Assembly: GCA_964035575.1 (NCBI GenBank)
Contig: OZ037893.1
Coordinates: forward strand, 124,001-188,000
Length of the DNA: 64,000 nucleotides
Reading direction: 5' to 3'
Source: Rhynchopus sp. YZ270_cl-10
Taxonomy: Eukaryota; Euglenozoa; Diplonemea; Diplonemida; Diplonemidae
This document shows positions 1 to 11,050 of the stretch, piece after piece (position 1 is the first letter of the stretch; each line of letters starts with the position of its first letter). The notes under the pieces were generated by a model that saw only the letters and a program-made list of their open reading frames with translations, did no database searches and was not told where the DNA came from. The position numbers and the translations under genes were made by a program.

Positions 1-3000
1 ATGTCGATGAGGTCTGTGTTGGAGAGGAAGAAGAAGCGTGCGAAGAGCTTCTTCTTGCCTTCCAGGTATTCCCGCAGCTTCTTCTGGCATGTGACCAAAG
101 TGTCCTCGATGGTGCCAAGGAGCGTTTCAAAGTCGTCGTCACGCTCGAGCTGGCGTTGGATCATATCAGTGCAACAAACTTCGATGACAGAGGAGTGGTT
201 GTGTGCTTTGTTCATCAGTGCTCGGAACAGGTCGTCTGCGCCTTGAAACGCCCGCGAGTCGTCTTGAAGCTGTTCACGAATGTCGGCAGACTCAATGAAG
301 ATGGGGTACAGGTTCTTCCACATCTTCTGCAGCTCGCTCCACTTCGTGATGCATGTCTCCACTGTGCCAAGGTTGCGCTGCCAGCGTCCTACCTGCTCAG
401 CGAACTCCTCAATGAAGCGGTTCGACATCATCGCCTGCAGCGTGTTCAGATGCTCCTCAAGAACCTCCACGATCTCGTCGATGCTGAGCAGCAGGTAGCA
501 CCCTAGACTGTCGTGCCATTGGTATTGGAAGCGTGCCTCCTCATCCCAGTATGACAGGACACGTTCCAGGCCCTTTTCGATTTGGAGCTCCTTCTGTGCC
601 TTCTCGACAATGACGGCCACATCCTCCTCGTACCTGTGCAGCTGAAGCGACAGCAGGTCTTGCAGAGAGAAGTCGTCGCTCTCAGGGTCCACAGTGCCCA
701 GGTCCACCTCGCAGCGTTTGAGGAGCTGCTTCCAGTGGCGCTCTCGCATCGCAGGGTTGCGCAGGTTCTCCACAAGGGGCAGCGTGACAAGCATTGATTT
801 GATCTCAGCCTCCAGACCCAGAAATGTGTTCGTGACCTTGCATTTGAGGGGCATTAGCTTCATCTGTTTAAGCATGTCGCGTGTCCGTGTAATGAGCTCC
901 TCAGCAATCATTGTCTTGAAGGTCTGGCTCCACCAGTCGCTGAACTGCGACTTAACGTGCGAGACCATGTCCCAAAGCTGCTTGAGGAGGATCAGCTCCT
1001 GGCGGCACTCCTTCAGCTCGGGGAGGTCTGTGGTCTGCTTCTCGAAAAGCTCGAGCAGCTCGTTCAGCTCTGCCGCCTCGACCTCCTTCTGGCAGAGGTG
1101 GCTGTCCCAGAGGACAAGCTCGTCGTACGCCTGCTCCACGGTGATGCCGTTGTAGTGGAAGGGCCGCAGATTCTTGAAGTTGACGCGGAACTTATGCACC
1201 TCCTCCTCCATGTACACCGCCTTGTATTTGAGCTTGTCGCCCTGCGACTCTTGCCGTGCGTTGTTCTCCTTCCGGATGCTGCGGTACTTCTTGTCCAGCT
1301 CCTTCCACTGGTCGGGCGCCTCTTTGCGCAGCTCTTCTAGGTTCAGCACCACCTTCTCGTCGACGGAGTTGCCGTGTTGGCGGAGCACCTGGATGCCTTT
1401 GCTGATGGGGTCGAACATGGCTTTGATGAGAGGGTCACGCACTTTGCAGTCACGGATGTGCTTGAGGACACGGCGTAGGGCGGACTCATCTTGTTCGCCG
1501 TCGGTGACCTCCTCGTTGAGACCTTCGTCCGCCTGCTTGATGAATTCGTTGAGCTCGAGCAGGGAGGAGCTGATGCGCTCCACAATGTACCCCGCGTACA
1601 TGCTCACCCACGACCGGCAGTACTCCTTCAAAGTGATGATGATAGGTTTGCAGTCCGTCCGCAGCCACCCAATGACAGTGGACGAAGACAGGTCGTTCAC
1701 CTGCTGCATGATGCGTTTGTACTGTGCAATCTTCTGGTCAAAGCACTCCAGAGGTACACCAAAAAACTCTGTCTTCTCGCCCGCAGCAGCGTCAGGGTCC
1801 TCCTCCACGTCGTTATGCTTCGTGATGAACTGTCTGAAGGACTTTTCGCGGTCGTTCGTCCAGAGACTGCTGAAGGCGGTGAAGTGTGCTTGGAAGGCCT
1901 CATGCGAGGCGATGCTGGTTTCTAGGAGCTGGTTGATGGAAATGTTGAGGTCGATCACCTCCTGGTTGCGTGCGACGTCGTCCTGGTAGGATTCGTCTGA
2001 CCCGGGGAGGGAGTCGAGGCGTGTGACGTACTGTGCGGTGTCGATGCAGTCTTTGATCCATGTGTTCACAACCTTGTCAAGAGACACCTCGGAGTCGCCT
2101 GACAGAGGCGGCTCGAAGCGCGCCTCGGGCACCTCAAACGAGCTCTTCTCAGTCAACACCAGCTTGATGTCGAGGATCGGGATGCCGTCGTTCTCGCGCA
2201 GCCAGTCTACGTCCAGCTGGTTGCGCAGGTTTTTGAGTGAATGTACAACAGACTGCGTCAGAGACTCGGACACCAGCGATGTGGCGTACACAACGTAGTT
2301 CGCCCAGCACTCCGCATCTGTGTCCAGGAGTGAGAGCCCCTGTGTCTTCTTCAGCTGGTTGATGCTGTCCAGCGAGGCAGACAGCAGTTCGTGCACCTCG
2401 GTCCCTATGAGCATGAGGCTCTGCTGGCGCAGCTCCTTGTTGTCTGCGTAGCGCTTCAGGAATTCGTCGATGGGGAGTGTCTTTGAGTCCTTTGCTTGCA
2501 GTGGGAAGAAGCGGTCGGATGTTGTGTATTCATGCAGGAGCTCGCGCATCTTCTTGAGATTTGTGGAGATGGATGAGAGCACGGAGTCGAGGGCTGTGAC
2601 GTTGACCATTGTTGTCTCGATGAATTCGTCGATCTCGGGAGAGTTCCAGTTGAGCCTGTTGACGCCACGCATGAGCTCGTACTCGAGCTGCTGGAGCTCG
2701 GAGACAACGATAGGGCGTTCGACATCGAGCATGGAGGATGTGAACTCGTTGTATGTTGACACAATGGCCTCAAGCTTGAGGCGCTGTGCACGGAACTGGT
2801 CGCGTCGTTTGAAGAGACTGAGGGCGTGCGGGGGCACAACAAGCTTCTCCTCGTTGTTGTCGTAGCTGTTGAGGATCTGCAGGTAGTTGATGTCGCGCAG
2901 CAGCTTGTCAAGGTCCTGGTCGAAGTTCACGGTCATGCGCTTCTTCGAGTCGACAGCAAGGAGGTTCAGCTTCAGCTTTTCGGTGCTGATCTTGCCGACT

Positions 3001-4991
3001 TTGGAGGACCACTTCTCGTAGCATTCGCTGATGTAGTTGCGCAGGCAGACACACAGACTTTCATAGAGCTGTGCCGTCTCCTTGGCGATGTCGGTCTGCG
3101 AGATGTTCTTCGTGACCTCCAGCAGCTTCGGGTACGGCTCTGTGATGCGGTCGTGGAAGCCACGTGCCCACACCAGCTGCGCGACAGTGGGCGGTAGATA
3201 CGCGAAGTTCGGGCTGAATACGATGCTGTCTTTGTTGACACGGAACGACTCCTGCACGCACAGCAGGTCTTTGTGGTACATAGTGAGCACACCGGTCTGG
3301 TTCTTATGCCAGGCCTGTTGAATCGCAGAACGTTCGAGGAAGCCTTCATACGAGTCGACGAGCTTGAAGATGGACGCAATGCTGGTGGCGTCTTCGATGC
3401 TTTGGTTGAGCATAGCGCCTAGGTGCTGCTCCATGCTGCGCACCTTTTTACGGAAGGTCACGAAGTTGCCGTCGAATGCGGGCTCATCGATGTCGAGGAT
3501 GCCTGCAGTGGAGTACTCCTCTGGACTGTGGAAGGCGGTGTACGTGTCCATGAACTCACGGTGGATGGCGGAGATACGTGCACTCTGCTCCGCACCACGT
3601 GTCCCTCCCACCTCCACCTTCTCAAGCCTATTAAACAGCACCACCGTCTCAAGCACGTCCAGCACATCGTGACACCGCTCCAAGAAGGCATCCAAACGGG
3701 AGAACAAAGTTGTGTTCTGGAACTTCCAATGCCGAGGCGGGAAGTTGCCGTTCCCTTCACGCCCGGCACGTGCCTTGTAGAGGAAGTACGCGTCTTTGAA
3801 CTGCCCGCAGGTGTACAGCGTGAGGGAGAGCCTCTTCACAGCCTCCTCCGAGTCCACGGTGAAGATGTCTTCAATGTTGAGGTTCGTCTGTGCAACGGAA
3901 ATCAGGTCGTTGCACACCTCCTTAATGGTGATCACCAGTCGCGACGCGGTGTTGAAGTGTGAGGAGTGTGTCCACAGCACAAACAGGTAGTGGAACAAAT
4001 GCGTGAACACATCGTTCGCCACCAACGCCTCAAAGGACTCCTCGCTAGTTGCCTCTTTGATCGTCAAAAAGCAGTCCGAAATTGGCTCCAAAAAGCGGTG
4101 GTTATCAGCCGCCTCTTCAGCCGCCGACCTCAGGTCTTTGTGAAGCTCTGCAAAAGACTTTGAATAAGATGAGTTCACACGGTTCAGAATGAGACGTATT
4201 TTGAGTGCATCCGGCTTATAGAGTTGCTGCTCCAGGGCGTGCAGGTTCTCCTTCTTCTTCTTCCAGAAGCCGACTTCGTCCATGGGTCCTGGGTGCTCCC
4301 CTCTCCCAGCATGCAAGCTTTCAGGCTCGGTCACCATGGCTGCTTTGATCTGAATGGACCACTTCACAATCAACGACTCCAAGGAGTACACCAAATCGTT
4401 GTCCCTTTCCGATGTCTGCCCCAACTCTGGGATTGGCGTGTGTGGCATGGGGAGGACGGTTCTGCCTTGTATCAAGCCGTTCGTTACTAAGACATGGCTG
4501 TAGCAGGTGTTGACGCTTTCGATGAGGGAGGGGTGGGCGACTGGCGAAACGTCTTCTATGTTTGCTTCAACCTGGATCATCGGCATGACGACGTTAGACG
4601 TGAATGCGCCTAGGCTTTCAAGGGGTTGGTTCGAGAGGTCCCCCATGACCAGCTGTTTGTGCATGGTGTTCAGGTCCAGCTTGGGGGTCCGGTTGTTCTC
4701 CTGCATCTTCATGAAGTAGATGACACGGCGCTTCTGTTTGGAGTCGATGCCTTCGGTGGGTGGGTCGATCTGGAGGGTCACGCCCGACGACTTGCTGATA
4801 ACGTATAACATCGCAGCGTCCGTTGTGTCGCAAAAGTCGCGTGCTGCCTGCGCATTGTCACCATCGGGTTCCATAATCTTTCGCAACTCCTGCTGCTTGA
4901 TACGCAACGCAACAGTCAACCGCTTCATTATCCAGTGGTGACGCGGGTCAATCGCGGCCTCGTCATCGTGCACATCAGCGGCACCTCCCAT
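1..4991 (-). CDS. axonemal dynein heavy chain, outer-arm type, N-terminal part (cut by window edge)
   Basis: Heavy chain of a flagellar outer-arm-type dynein, the motor that slides axonemal microtubule doublets. The frame is open without introns from the ATG at 4991 to the left edge, giving 1663 residues; full chains have about 4500, so the six AAA modules and the microtubule-binding stalk lie outside the window. Visible landmarks are the tail domain (DHC_N1), with FWKKKKENLHALEQQL and later RHWKFQNTTLFSRLDAFLERC near residue 417, then the linker (DHC_N2), with MRERHWKQLL near 1415 and EGKKKLFARFFFLSNTDLID at the cut end, the classic linker signature. The N-terminus (MGGAADVHDDEAA) lacks a Kelch domain. 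Which outer-arm class (beta- or gamma-like) cannot be settled by eye. A pyrimidine-rich stretch ending in an AG lies about 75 nt before the ATG. The family call is firm; the subclass is inference. Confidence 0.93.
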   Translation of the reverse strand, partial: MGGAADVHDDEAAIDPRHHWIMKRLTVALRIKQQELRKIMEPDGDNAQAARDFCDTTDAAMLYVISKSSGVTLQIDPPTEGIDSKQKRRVIYFMKMQENNRTPKLDLNTMHKQLVMGDLSNQPLESLGAFTSNVVMPMIQVEANIEDVSPVAHPSLIESVNTCYSHVLVTNGLIQGRTVLPMPHTPIPELGQTSERDNDLVYSLESLIVKWSIQIKAAMVTEPESLHAGRGEHPGPMDEVGFWKKKKENLHALEQQLYKPDALKIRLILNRVNSSYSKSFAELHKDLRSAAEEAADNHRFLEPISDCFLTIKEATSEESFEALVANDVFTHLFHYLFVLWTHSSHFNTASRLVITIKEVCNDLISVAQTNLNIEDIFTVDSEEAVKRLSLTLYTCGQFKDAYFLYKARAGREGNGNFPPRHWKFQNTTLFSRLDAFLERCHDVLDVLETVVLFNRLEKVEVGGTRGAEQSARISAIHREFMDTYTAFHSPEEYSTAGILDIDEPAFDGNFVTFRKKVRSMEQHLGAMLNQSIEDATSIASIFKLVDSYEGFLERSAIQQAWHKNQTGVLTMYHKDLLCVQESFRVNKDSIVFSPNFAYLPPTVAQLVWARGFHDRITEPYPKLLEVTKNISQTDIAKETAQLYESLCVCLRNYISECYEKWSSKVGKISTEKLKLNLLAVDSKKRMTVNFDQDLDKLLRDINYLQILNSYDNNEEKLVVPPHALSLFKRRDQFRAQRLKLEAIVSTYNEFTSSMLDVERPIVVSELQQLEYELMRGVNRLNWNSPEIDEFIETTMVNVTALDSVLSSISTNLKKMRELLHEYTTSDRFFPLQAKDSKTLPIDEFLKRYADNKELRQQSLMLIGTEVHELLSASLDSINQLKKTQGLSLLDTDAECWANYVVYATSLVSESLTQSVVHSLKNLRNQLDVDWLRENDGIPILDIKLVLTEKSSFEVPEARFEPPLSGDSEVSLDKVVNTWIKDCIDTAQYVTRLDSLPGSDESYQDDVARNQEVIDLNISINQLLETSIASHEAFQAHFTAFSSLWTNDREKSFRQFITKHNDVEEDPDAAAGEKTEFFGVPLECFDQKIAQYKRIMQQVNDLSSSTVIGWLRTDCKPIIITLKEYCRSWVSMYAGYIVERISSSLLELNEFIKQADEGLNEEVTDGEQDESALRRVLKHIRDCKVRDPLIKAMFDPISKGIQVLRQHGNSVDEKVVLNLEELRKEAPDQWKELDKKYRSIRKENNARQESQGDKLKYKAVYMEEEVHKFRVNFKNLRPFHYNGITVEQAYDELVLWDSHLCQKEVEAAELNELLELFEKQTTDLPELKECRQELILLKQLWDMVSHVKSQFSDWWSQTFKTMIAEELITRTRDMLKQMKLMPLKCKVTNTFLGLEAEIKSMLVTLPLVENLRNPAMRERHWKQLLKRCEVDLGTVDPESDDFSLQDLLSLQLHRYEEDVAVIVEKAQKELQIEKGLERVLSYWDEEARFQYQWHDSLGCYLLLSIDEIVEVLEEHLNTLQAMMSNRFIEEFAEQVGRWQRNLGTVETCITKWSELQKMWKNLYPIFIESADIREQLQDDSRAFQGADDLFRALMNKAHNHSSVIEVCCTDMIQRQLERDDDFETLLGTIEDTLVTCQKKLREYLEGKKKLFARFFFLSNTDLID

Positions 4992-5432
4992 AGCAAAAGC
5001 TTTAGGTGGAAGCTACGAATGCTCACCTACAACGTTGTCGGCAGTAGGCAGTAGGCAGTAGGCACCCCTATGGAGGGGATGGGGGTGGTGCGAACCCCAG
5101 GAAATGGTGCAGGAGGAGAGAGAAAGGGAGAGAGAAGCACTGCCAGTTTAGTTCATTGTTGTTAGGAAGGGGGTGGGGGGTTTTGTGGTGAGTGTGTTCG
5201 GTGTGTGTGTCTGTGGAGAGTTGCTGAGGGTGGGGCATTGTTCAGTGGAGGTGGAGGGGGAGGGGGGGTTGTGAAAAAAATCGGCCAAGTGCTTTGTTTT
5301 TTTTGTGTCAGAAGAAACATAAAATGTAAATGGAAAACAAAAAGATGAAGACAACGAGAAGAAAAAGAAAGAGAAAATAAAAAAAAGCTGATTGAGGTAT
5401 AAGGGGAGAGAGGGGGAGGGGGACAGAAAGGG
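4992..5432. other. upstream region of the dynein gene
   Basis: No gene seen. On the minus strand a long pyrimidine stretch (complement of about 5060-5140) ends in an AG near 5066-5067, a possible trans-splice acceptor for dynein. A GCAGTAG heptamer is repeated in tandem at about 5040-5063. The rest is purine-rich low-complexity sequence (about 5160-5430). Confidence 0.5.
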
Positions 5433-5622
5433 TGCACGGTGGTATGTTACTAGGGTTTTGGTGACATGACATGCGAAATTACATGATATTTTATAACATG
5501 TCATATGCCATGGTGAAGCATGATAATATGACATGCTACACATGTAAAATGACAGTCAGGAAGCCTGTCATGCAACAGGTCATGTCTGTCGCCAAAAACC
5601 TTAGTAACATCATCACCGTGTG
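5433..5622. mobile_element. palindromic MITE-like element, copy 1
   Basis: About 190 bp with long imperfect terminal inverted repeats. The left end reads CACGGTGGTATGTTAC then AGGGTTTTGGTGACATGAC; the right end is its reverse complement, ending CATCATCACCGTGTGA. The centre is rich in CATG and short inverted ATGACATG/CATGTCAT blocks. A second copy lies in a separase intron at 24013-24154. It has no coding capacity, and no target duplication could be fixed. Confidence 0.7.
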
Positions 5623-6746
5623 AGGGGGGAGGCTGAGTGGAAGAAAGGAACGAGGAGCGGAGGTGATAAGACGGTACCTTGTTGTTTTCCACACACCTTC
5701 CTAAAGAGTGTGAGGAAAAAAACCCCTAACGTCTTACGTTGTGATGAGGAAATGACTCCCCCATCAACTGTCTGCCACTCCCTGGCCCACACATCCACTC
5801 TATGAAGCACAGTCGTCCAACAGGAAGGTACCCCTCCCTCTCACGCATTACAGAGAAAAGTATCTACAGATGAACTTAAGCCTCACTGTGCTCAGTCACC
5901 TCATAATAGCTCAATGCAAGTTGGTGTGGGGAGGGGGATAGGGGAGTAGGTGCGGGAAGCGAGCTGGGGCCGGCATTGTCATTTAAATGTATTGTTTTGC
6001 GAGTGCTGTAAAGCACGTCGTTGGGGGGAGCCGGTTGGCGCGCTCCCACCCCCTCCCCGCCCTCCATCTGTTCAAAACGGTTGGGCGCACGACGGTGAAG
6101 TAAATGAATTGATTTGTGTTTCCTCGTTTGGCTTGCATTTACTTCAACTGTCGTGCAAGGTATTCAGACTTTGTATGCCCCACCGTACATTTCTTTCTCT
6201 GCCCAAAATAATATTGTAAGAAGGTTCAAATTTTATGATGAACCTCAGCTTTTTTTATCATCCTGACATTTTTATTACTGCAATACGCTCCCACTGACTA
6301 CCTTACTTGAAATACAAAGCCTCTCGTGAACAGTGTACCTTTGGTACAATGATCGGCTGTACCGTGGGGTGGACACCCCCAACCATCCATTTCGTGGAAT
6401 ACACAATAAATAGTACGAGACGCTTCCTCCCACTTCATTTCTAAGACCTCCCCACAAAATACCGATCGTAAGTAACCAATTTGACTCCGCTCTTTATTGT
6501 TTCTTTTGGTGTAGATGTATAAGGGGGTGTTAACGGGGCTTTGAGTGCACAAAAAGATAGAACCCAAAACCCACCTTTTTTTTCCACTCCCTATTTTCCT
6601 AAAATGTTTAGACTCCCTATGTAAATAGGAAAACAACAAAGCAAAAAAAACACATAGCGTGCAATGTCATACCCCTTTCTCTGCAAAATCCTGCAGTATG
6701 AATAAATTCGAAAGTGCAGGTTTTTTTGTTTTAAAAGGCCACATTG
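5623..6746. other. intergenic stretch with three hairpin/dispersed repeats
   Basis: No gene seen. It holds (1) a copy of the CCTCTCGTG-loop hairpin family at 5869-5902, with loop variant CCTCACTGTG; (2) a 70-nt hairpin at 6087-6156 whose 20-bp arms begin GCACGACGG and end CGTGC, sharing sequence with a hairpin in KIF6 intron 4; and (3) a copy of the T family at about 6303-6402 (ACTTGAAATACAAAG, CCTCTCGTG, GTACCTTTGGTAC, CAACCAT). Confidence 0.6.
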
Positions 6747-7295
6747 TGTGGGGTGATCTGGGGTAGTATTCTGCCACAAAAATCGCAAAACCCGAAATGC
6801 CAATCGCAAAAAATAAAACTCTTCCTTTTTTAGATAGATATTCAGTAAAAAGAAACGAAAACAAGGAAAAAAAGAGAGAAAGTTTTTTCGTTGATCGCTC
6901 GAATTAGTATCCCTGAGTGAATGGATCTGGGGAGTAATTCGGCAAGCACTATCTAAAAACAGAGTTTTATTTTTATATGACGATTCTCGTATATCAGGGA
7001 CTCCGCTAGGTACTAAAGTTCTGTTGATTGTCAACAGAACTTTTTGAAAATGGGAAAAAAAAAAAAAAAAGTTCTGCTGAGTGGTTCAGACCCGTTCTAC
7101 CTGTCAAAAAAGCTCAGGAGAAGAAGATATGGAGAGGTGAGTGCTCAAACGTCCCAAAAAAGTCAAAATCGGGCGTTGAAAAAAAAAAAAGTTGCGTACC
7201 GTGCGCCTGCGGCGCAAGCATGTACCCCACCACGTGGACCATCAACAGAACATTTTCAAAATCGGAAATCCTAGCGGAGAGCCTGGCGTATATTC

Positions 7296-7327
<32 letters not shown>

Positions 7328-7783
7328 GGTGATCCAGTCTCACGCTTTTTCACACATTTTCACTTGGTTTCACACATTTTCACACATTTTCACATGGTTT
7401 CACATATTTTCACTTGGTTTCACACATTTTCACATGGTTTCACGGTGTGAAAAAGTGTGTACGAAAGTGAAAAAAAAACTGCTTCACGCACTCTGAGTGG
7501 ATTCCTCCAGAAAAAACACTTGGTGTTTTCACATGGTTTCGCATGTTTTCACATGGTTTCACATGTTTTCACTTGGTTTCACACATTTTCACATGATTTC
7601 ACACATTTTCACTTGATTTCACACATTTTCACCTTGGTTTCACACGTTTTCACTTGTTTTCACACGTTTTCACGGTGTGAAAAAGTGTGGAAAAGTGTGC
7701 GCTGGATCACCTCAAAAATCGCGAAAAAATTTTCCTGGTTTGCGAATTTCGTAGGAGAATACTACCCCGGATCACCCCACACA
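6747..7783. mobile_element. 1.04-kb terminal-inverted-repeat element carrying a TTTCACA minisatellite
   Basis: The ends are inverted copies of one another: TGTGTGGGGTGATC followed by GGGGTAGTATTCT at the left (from about 6747), and the complement ending ATCACCCCACACAT at the right (to 7783). Inside is a second inverted pair (CTCCGCTAGG and ATCAACAGAAC near 6990-7036 versus 7235-7285), then a run of A. A minisatellite of about 20 bp built on TTTTCACAYATTTTCAC-TGG fills about 7337-7445 and 7523-7672. No transposase is seen, so it is probably a non-autonomous or composite element. Confidence 0.6.
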
Positions 7784-8140
7784 TGATTGAAAGAAAGCTT
7801 ATTCAAGATGACCCTAAGCCTCTCGTGCTTAGTCACCTTGATCACATTCGTTAGGCGCGCAGCATCAGTTGAAATGCTTGTGGATGCTCATCCACCCAGC
7901 CGACTGTTCATCCCGATGCACAGTCATTTAGTTCCTCTATCATAGATACACCCCTCCAAAGGGGATCTGCTCTACTTTATTTTGCACACACGCACTCTTT
8001 CTTTTAAGACCCCCAAAAAAAAAACGCGAAGCATTTTCAAGAGTTGTGCAACATTTTTCCTTTTCCCCCTTTTTGATCTCCCATTCCTCCCCCTTTACTG
8101 TATTGCTAAAATAACTTTACACTGTTCTCATTTTTTTATC
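7784..8140. other. spacer with one loop-hairpin copy
   Basis: No gene seen. The best-formed single copy of the CCTCTCGTG hairpin lies at 7805-7839: CCCTAAG and CTTAG arms with outer GATGAC/GTCACC pairs. The rest is AT-rich. Confidence 0.55.
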
Positions 8141-8149
8141 ACCCCCCCC

Positions 8150-8989
8150 CCTAGGCATACTGTGCGGGCGAGTAAAAAAAACTCGCCTACTCGCCAAAAA
8201 CTCGCCTATTTTTGGGGGGCGAGTTTTGGCGAGTTTTTTTTTTAGGTAGGGATTTTACCTTGGGAAAAATGTACACACGAAAATATGAGGGAAATTTGAG
8301 TTTTGAAGAGAAAATTTTTTTCGTTCCACTTGAACAAGACCTCTACAGTTTGCTTTGTAGGCTTCCACAACCAGTACCACCAGTCCAGCTGTAGCTTCTG
8401 CGGATCCATGAAGCTTGCACAGATGGGTGCGATGTAGTCGTGGGGAATACCGCCAAGGGGTGGCCTGCAGGGTTGCCATTTACCGGCATGGCGAGGACAT
8501 TGTTGTATAGCGAGTGTAGCCCCGGCTCATGTCTTCGTCATCCTCCGGATTGTAGCACGTCTTGTCACCCGGGATCTATGGCACGCCTGGATCTTCCCCT
8601 GGAGCAAATGTTTACATACATACCTGTCAGCCACTGCCGTGACATGGTTGCCGTTAGACGTACAAGTGACACATTTTCAATTTTTTTGTGTGTTTTCGAG
8701 TGGCATGTTGTCATCAGTCACCCCCGCCCTCCATTTTCACATCCTGGTGCACATTTTCACCCCCAAGGTGCGTATGTGCACCAGGATTTGCACCCAAATG
8801 TGGGCGAGTTTAGGCGAGTTTAGGCGAGTTTTTGGCGAGTTTAGGCGAGTTTTGGCGAGTTTTTGGCGAGTTTTGGCGAGTAATAGGCGAGTAATGGGCG
8901 AGTAGGGCGAGTTTTTGGCGAGTTTTTCCTGAAAATCAGGAAAACGAAAAACTCGCCTAAAAACGGCTCGCCTGCACAGTATGCCTAGG
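8150..8989. mobile_element. element A, copy 1 (TIR element with GGCGAG subterminal repeats)
   Basis: An 840-bp element bounded by inverted repeats CCTAGGCATACTGTGC (left) and its complement (right, ending CAGTATGCCTAGG). Next to the left end ACTCGCC is repeated; next to the right end GGCGAGT is repeated more than ten times (about 8804-8930), so both ends carry inward-pointing clusters of one hexamer, like transposase-binding subterminal repeats. The middle contains minus-strand protein-like sequence (PHDYIAPICASFMDPRKL, DWWYWLWKPTKQT), apparently a captured or decayed gene fragment. This copy differs from copies 2-4 by several substitutions and lacks about 12 bp. A poly-C tract precedes it. 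Confidence 0.7.
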
Positions 8990-10175
8990 TGGGGGCAAAA
9001 CCTTCAGGACGGGTGAGGCATTTTGACTTTTTTGGACTTCCGCGCAAAGTACCCACAAACCACCCCTCATACCCACCCAGAAATGGGTCAGAAACACCCT
9101 GTGACCCGAAAATCCATGCTAAGGGCGACTCAGAATATGAAAAAATGCAAAAAAATAGTGAAAAAGTGGCCTTTTGACGGTTTTGGCCATGTTGGGTAAA
9201 ATGGCCATTTTTGGACAAAAAAATCAAAAAAACAGCAAAATTTCGACGTCATGACAGCTGCTTGGGCACAAACCTACCCCAGGGAGGTCCTGTGAGTCCA
9301 TTCCGACCTGTTTTGGACACTTTAGGTACTTTTTTTGGCCGTTTTTTGGTGTTTTTAGGTCAAAAAATACCCTGGACTTTACCCTGGACGTCCCTGGGCC
9401 GCGACTTGCGCCCTGCTTTCAGACCCACTCTGGGCCAAAAAATGGGTGAAAACCCCCGAAAAAGCACTCCGGGAACCCAGATAGTTCCAAATATCCACCA
9501 GAAACCCACCCAAACACCTCAAAAACATGCCAGAAAAATATTTTCAAAAACACACTTTTTTCAAAAAGTTCATCTGGGCAGGTTCCATAATGACTTATTT
9601 GAAAAAGTGTGTTTTTAAAAATATTTTTCTGGCATGTTTTTGAGGTGTTTGGGTGGGTTTCTGGTGGATATTTGGAACTATCTGGGTTCCCGGAGTGCTT
9701 TTTCGGGGGTTTTCACCCATTTTTTGGCCCAGAGTGGGTCCAAAAGCAGGGCGCAAGTCGCGGCCCAGGGACGTCCAGGGTAAAGTCCAGGGTATTTTTT
9801 GACCTAAAAACACCAAAAAACGGCCAAAAAAAGTACCTAAAGTGTCCAAAACAGGTCGGAATGGACTCACAGGACCTCCCTGGGGTAGGTTTGTGCCCAA
9901 GCAGCTGTCATGACGTCGAAATTTTGCTGTTTTTTTGATTTTTTTGTCCAAAAATGGCCATTTTACCCAACATGGCCAAAACCGTCAAAAGGCCACTTTT
10001 TCACTATTTTTTTGCATTTTTTCATATTCTGAGTCGCCCTTAGCATGGATTTTCGGGTCACAGGGTGTTTCTGACCCATTTCTGGGTGGGTATGAGGGGT
10101 GGTTTGTACGTACTTTGCGCGGAAGTCCAAAAAAGTCAAAATGCCTCAAAAAAATAGGGGTTTTGCCCCCACCTA
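8986..10175. repeat. palindrome B, copy 1
   Basis: A 1.19-kb inverted repeat whose arms (about 8986-9560 and 9601-10175) are nearly identical, around an asymmetric centre of about 40 bp (CATCTGGGCAGGTTCC in plus orientation). The ends read GGTGGGGGCAAAACC and its complement. Arms differ at diagnostic sites: left GCTTTCAGACCC against right (inverted) GCTTTTGGACCC, and AAGTACCCAC against AAGTACGTAC. The mirrored open frames it contains are a consequence of the palindrome, not evidence of genes. Confidence 0.75.
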
Positions 10176-10198
10176 ACCCCCCCCCCCCCCCCCCCCCC

Positions 10199-11050
10199 CC
10201 TAGGCATACTGTGCGGGCGAGTAAAAAAAACTCGCCTACTCGCCAAAAACTCGCCTAAAACTCGCCTATTTTTGGGGGGCGAGTTTTGGCGAGTTTTTTT
10301 TTTAGGTAGGGATTTTACCTTGGGAAAAATGTACACACGAAAATATGAGGGAAATTTGAGTTTTGAAGAGAAAATTTTTTTCGTTCCACTTGAACAAGAC
10401 CTCTACAGTTTGCTTTGTAGGCTTCCACAACCAGTACCACCAGTCCAGCTGTAGCTTCCGCGGATCCATGAAGCTTGCACAGATGGGTGCGATGTAGTCG
10501 TGGGGGAATACCGCCAAGGGGTGGCCTGCAGGGTTGCCATTTACCGGCATGGCGAGGACATTGTTGTATAGCGAGTGTAGCCCCGGCTCATGTCTTCGTC
10601 ATCCTCCGGATTGTAGCACGTCTTGTCCCCCGGGATCTATGGCACGCCTGGATCTTCCCCTGGAGCAAATGTTTACATCCATGCCTGTCAGACACTGCCG
10701 TGACATGGTTGCCGTTAGACGTACAAGTGACACATTTTCAATTTTTTTGTGTGTTTTCGAGTGGCATGTTGTCATCAGTCACCCCCGCCCTCCATTTTCA
10801 CATCCTGGTGCACATTTTCACCCCCAAGGTGCGTATGTGCACCAGGATTTGCACCCAAATGTGGGCGAGTTTAGGCGAGTTTAGGCGAGTTTTTGGCGAG
10901 TTTAGGCGAGTTTTGGCGAGTTTTTGGCGAGTTTTGGCGAGTAATAGGCGAGTAATGGGCGAGTAGGGCGAGTTTTTGGCGAGTTTTTCCTGAAAATCAG
11001 GAAAACGAAAAACTCGCCTAAAAACGGCTCGCCTGCACAGTATGCCTAGG
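10199..11050. mobile_element. element A, copy 2
   Basis: An 852-bp copy with the same CCTAGGCATACTG ends, ACTCGCC/GGCGAGT clusters and minus-strand protein-like core as copy 1, preceded by a long poly-C tract. It is almost identical to copies 3 and 4, which points to recent amplification of the A-B unit. Confidence 0.7.

Noticed and set aside
1-4941. Many plus-strand frames of 60-270 residues in the dynein region
   Set aside because: Shadows of the uninterrupted dynein frame on the minus strand.
7337-7672. TTTTCACA arrays as a telomeric repeat
   Set aside because: Units are about 20 bp, irregular and enclosed by an inverted-repeat element; no chromosome end is indicated.
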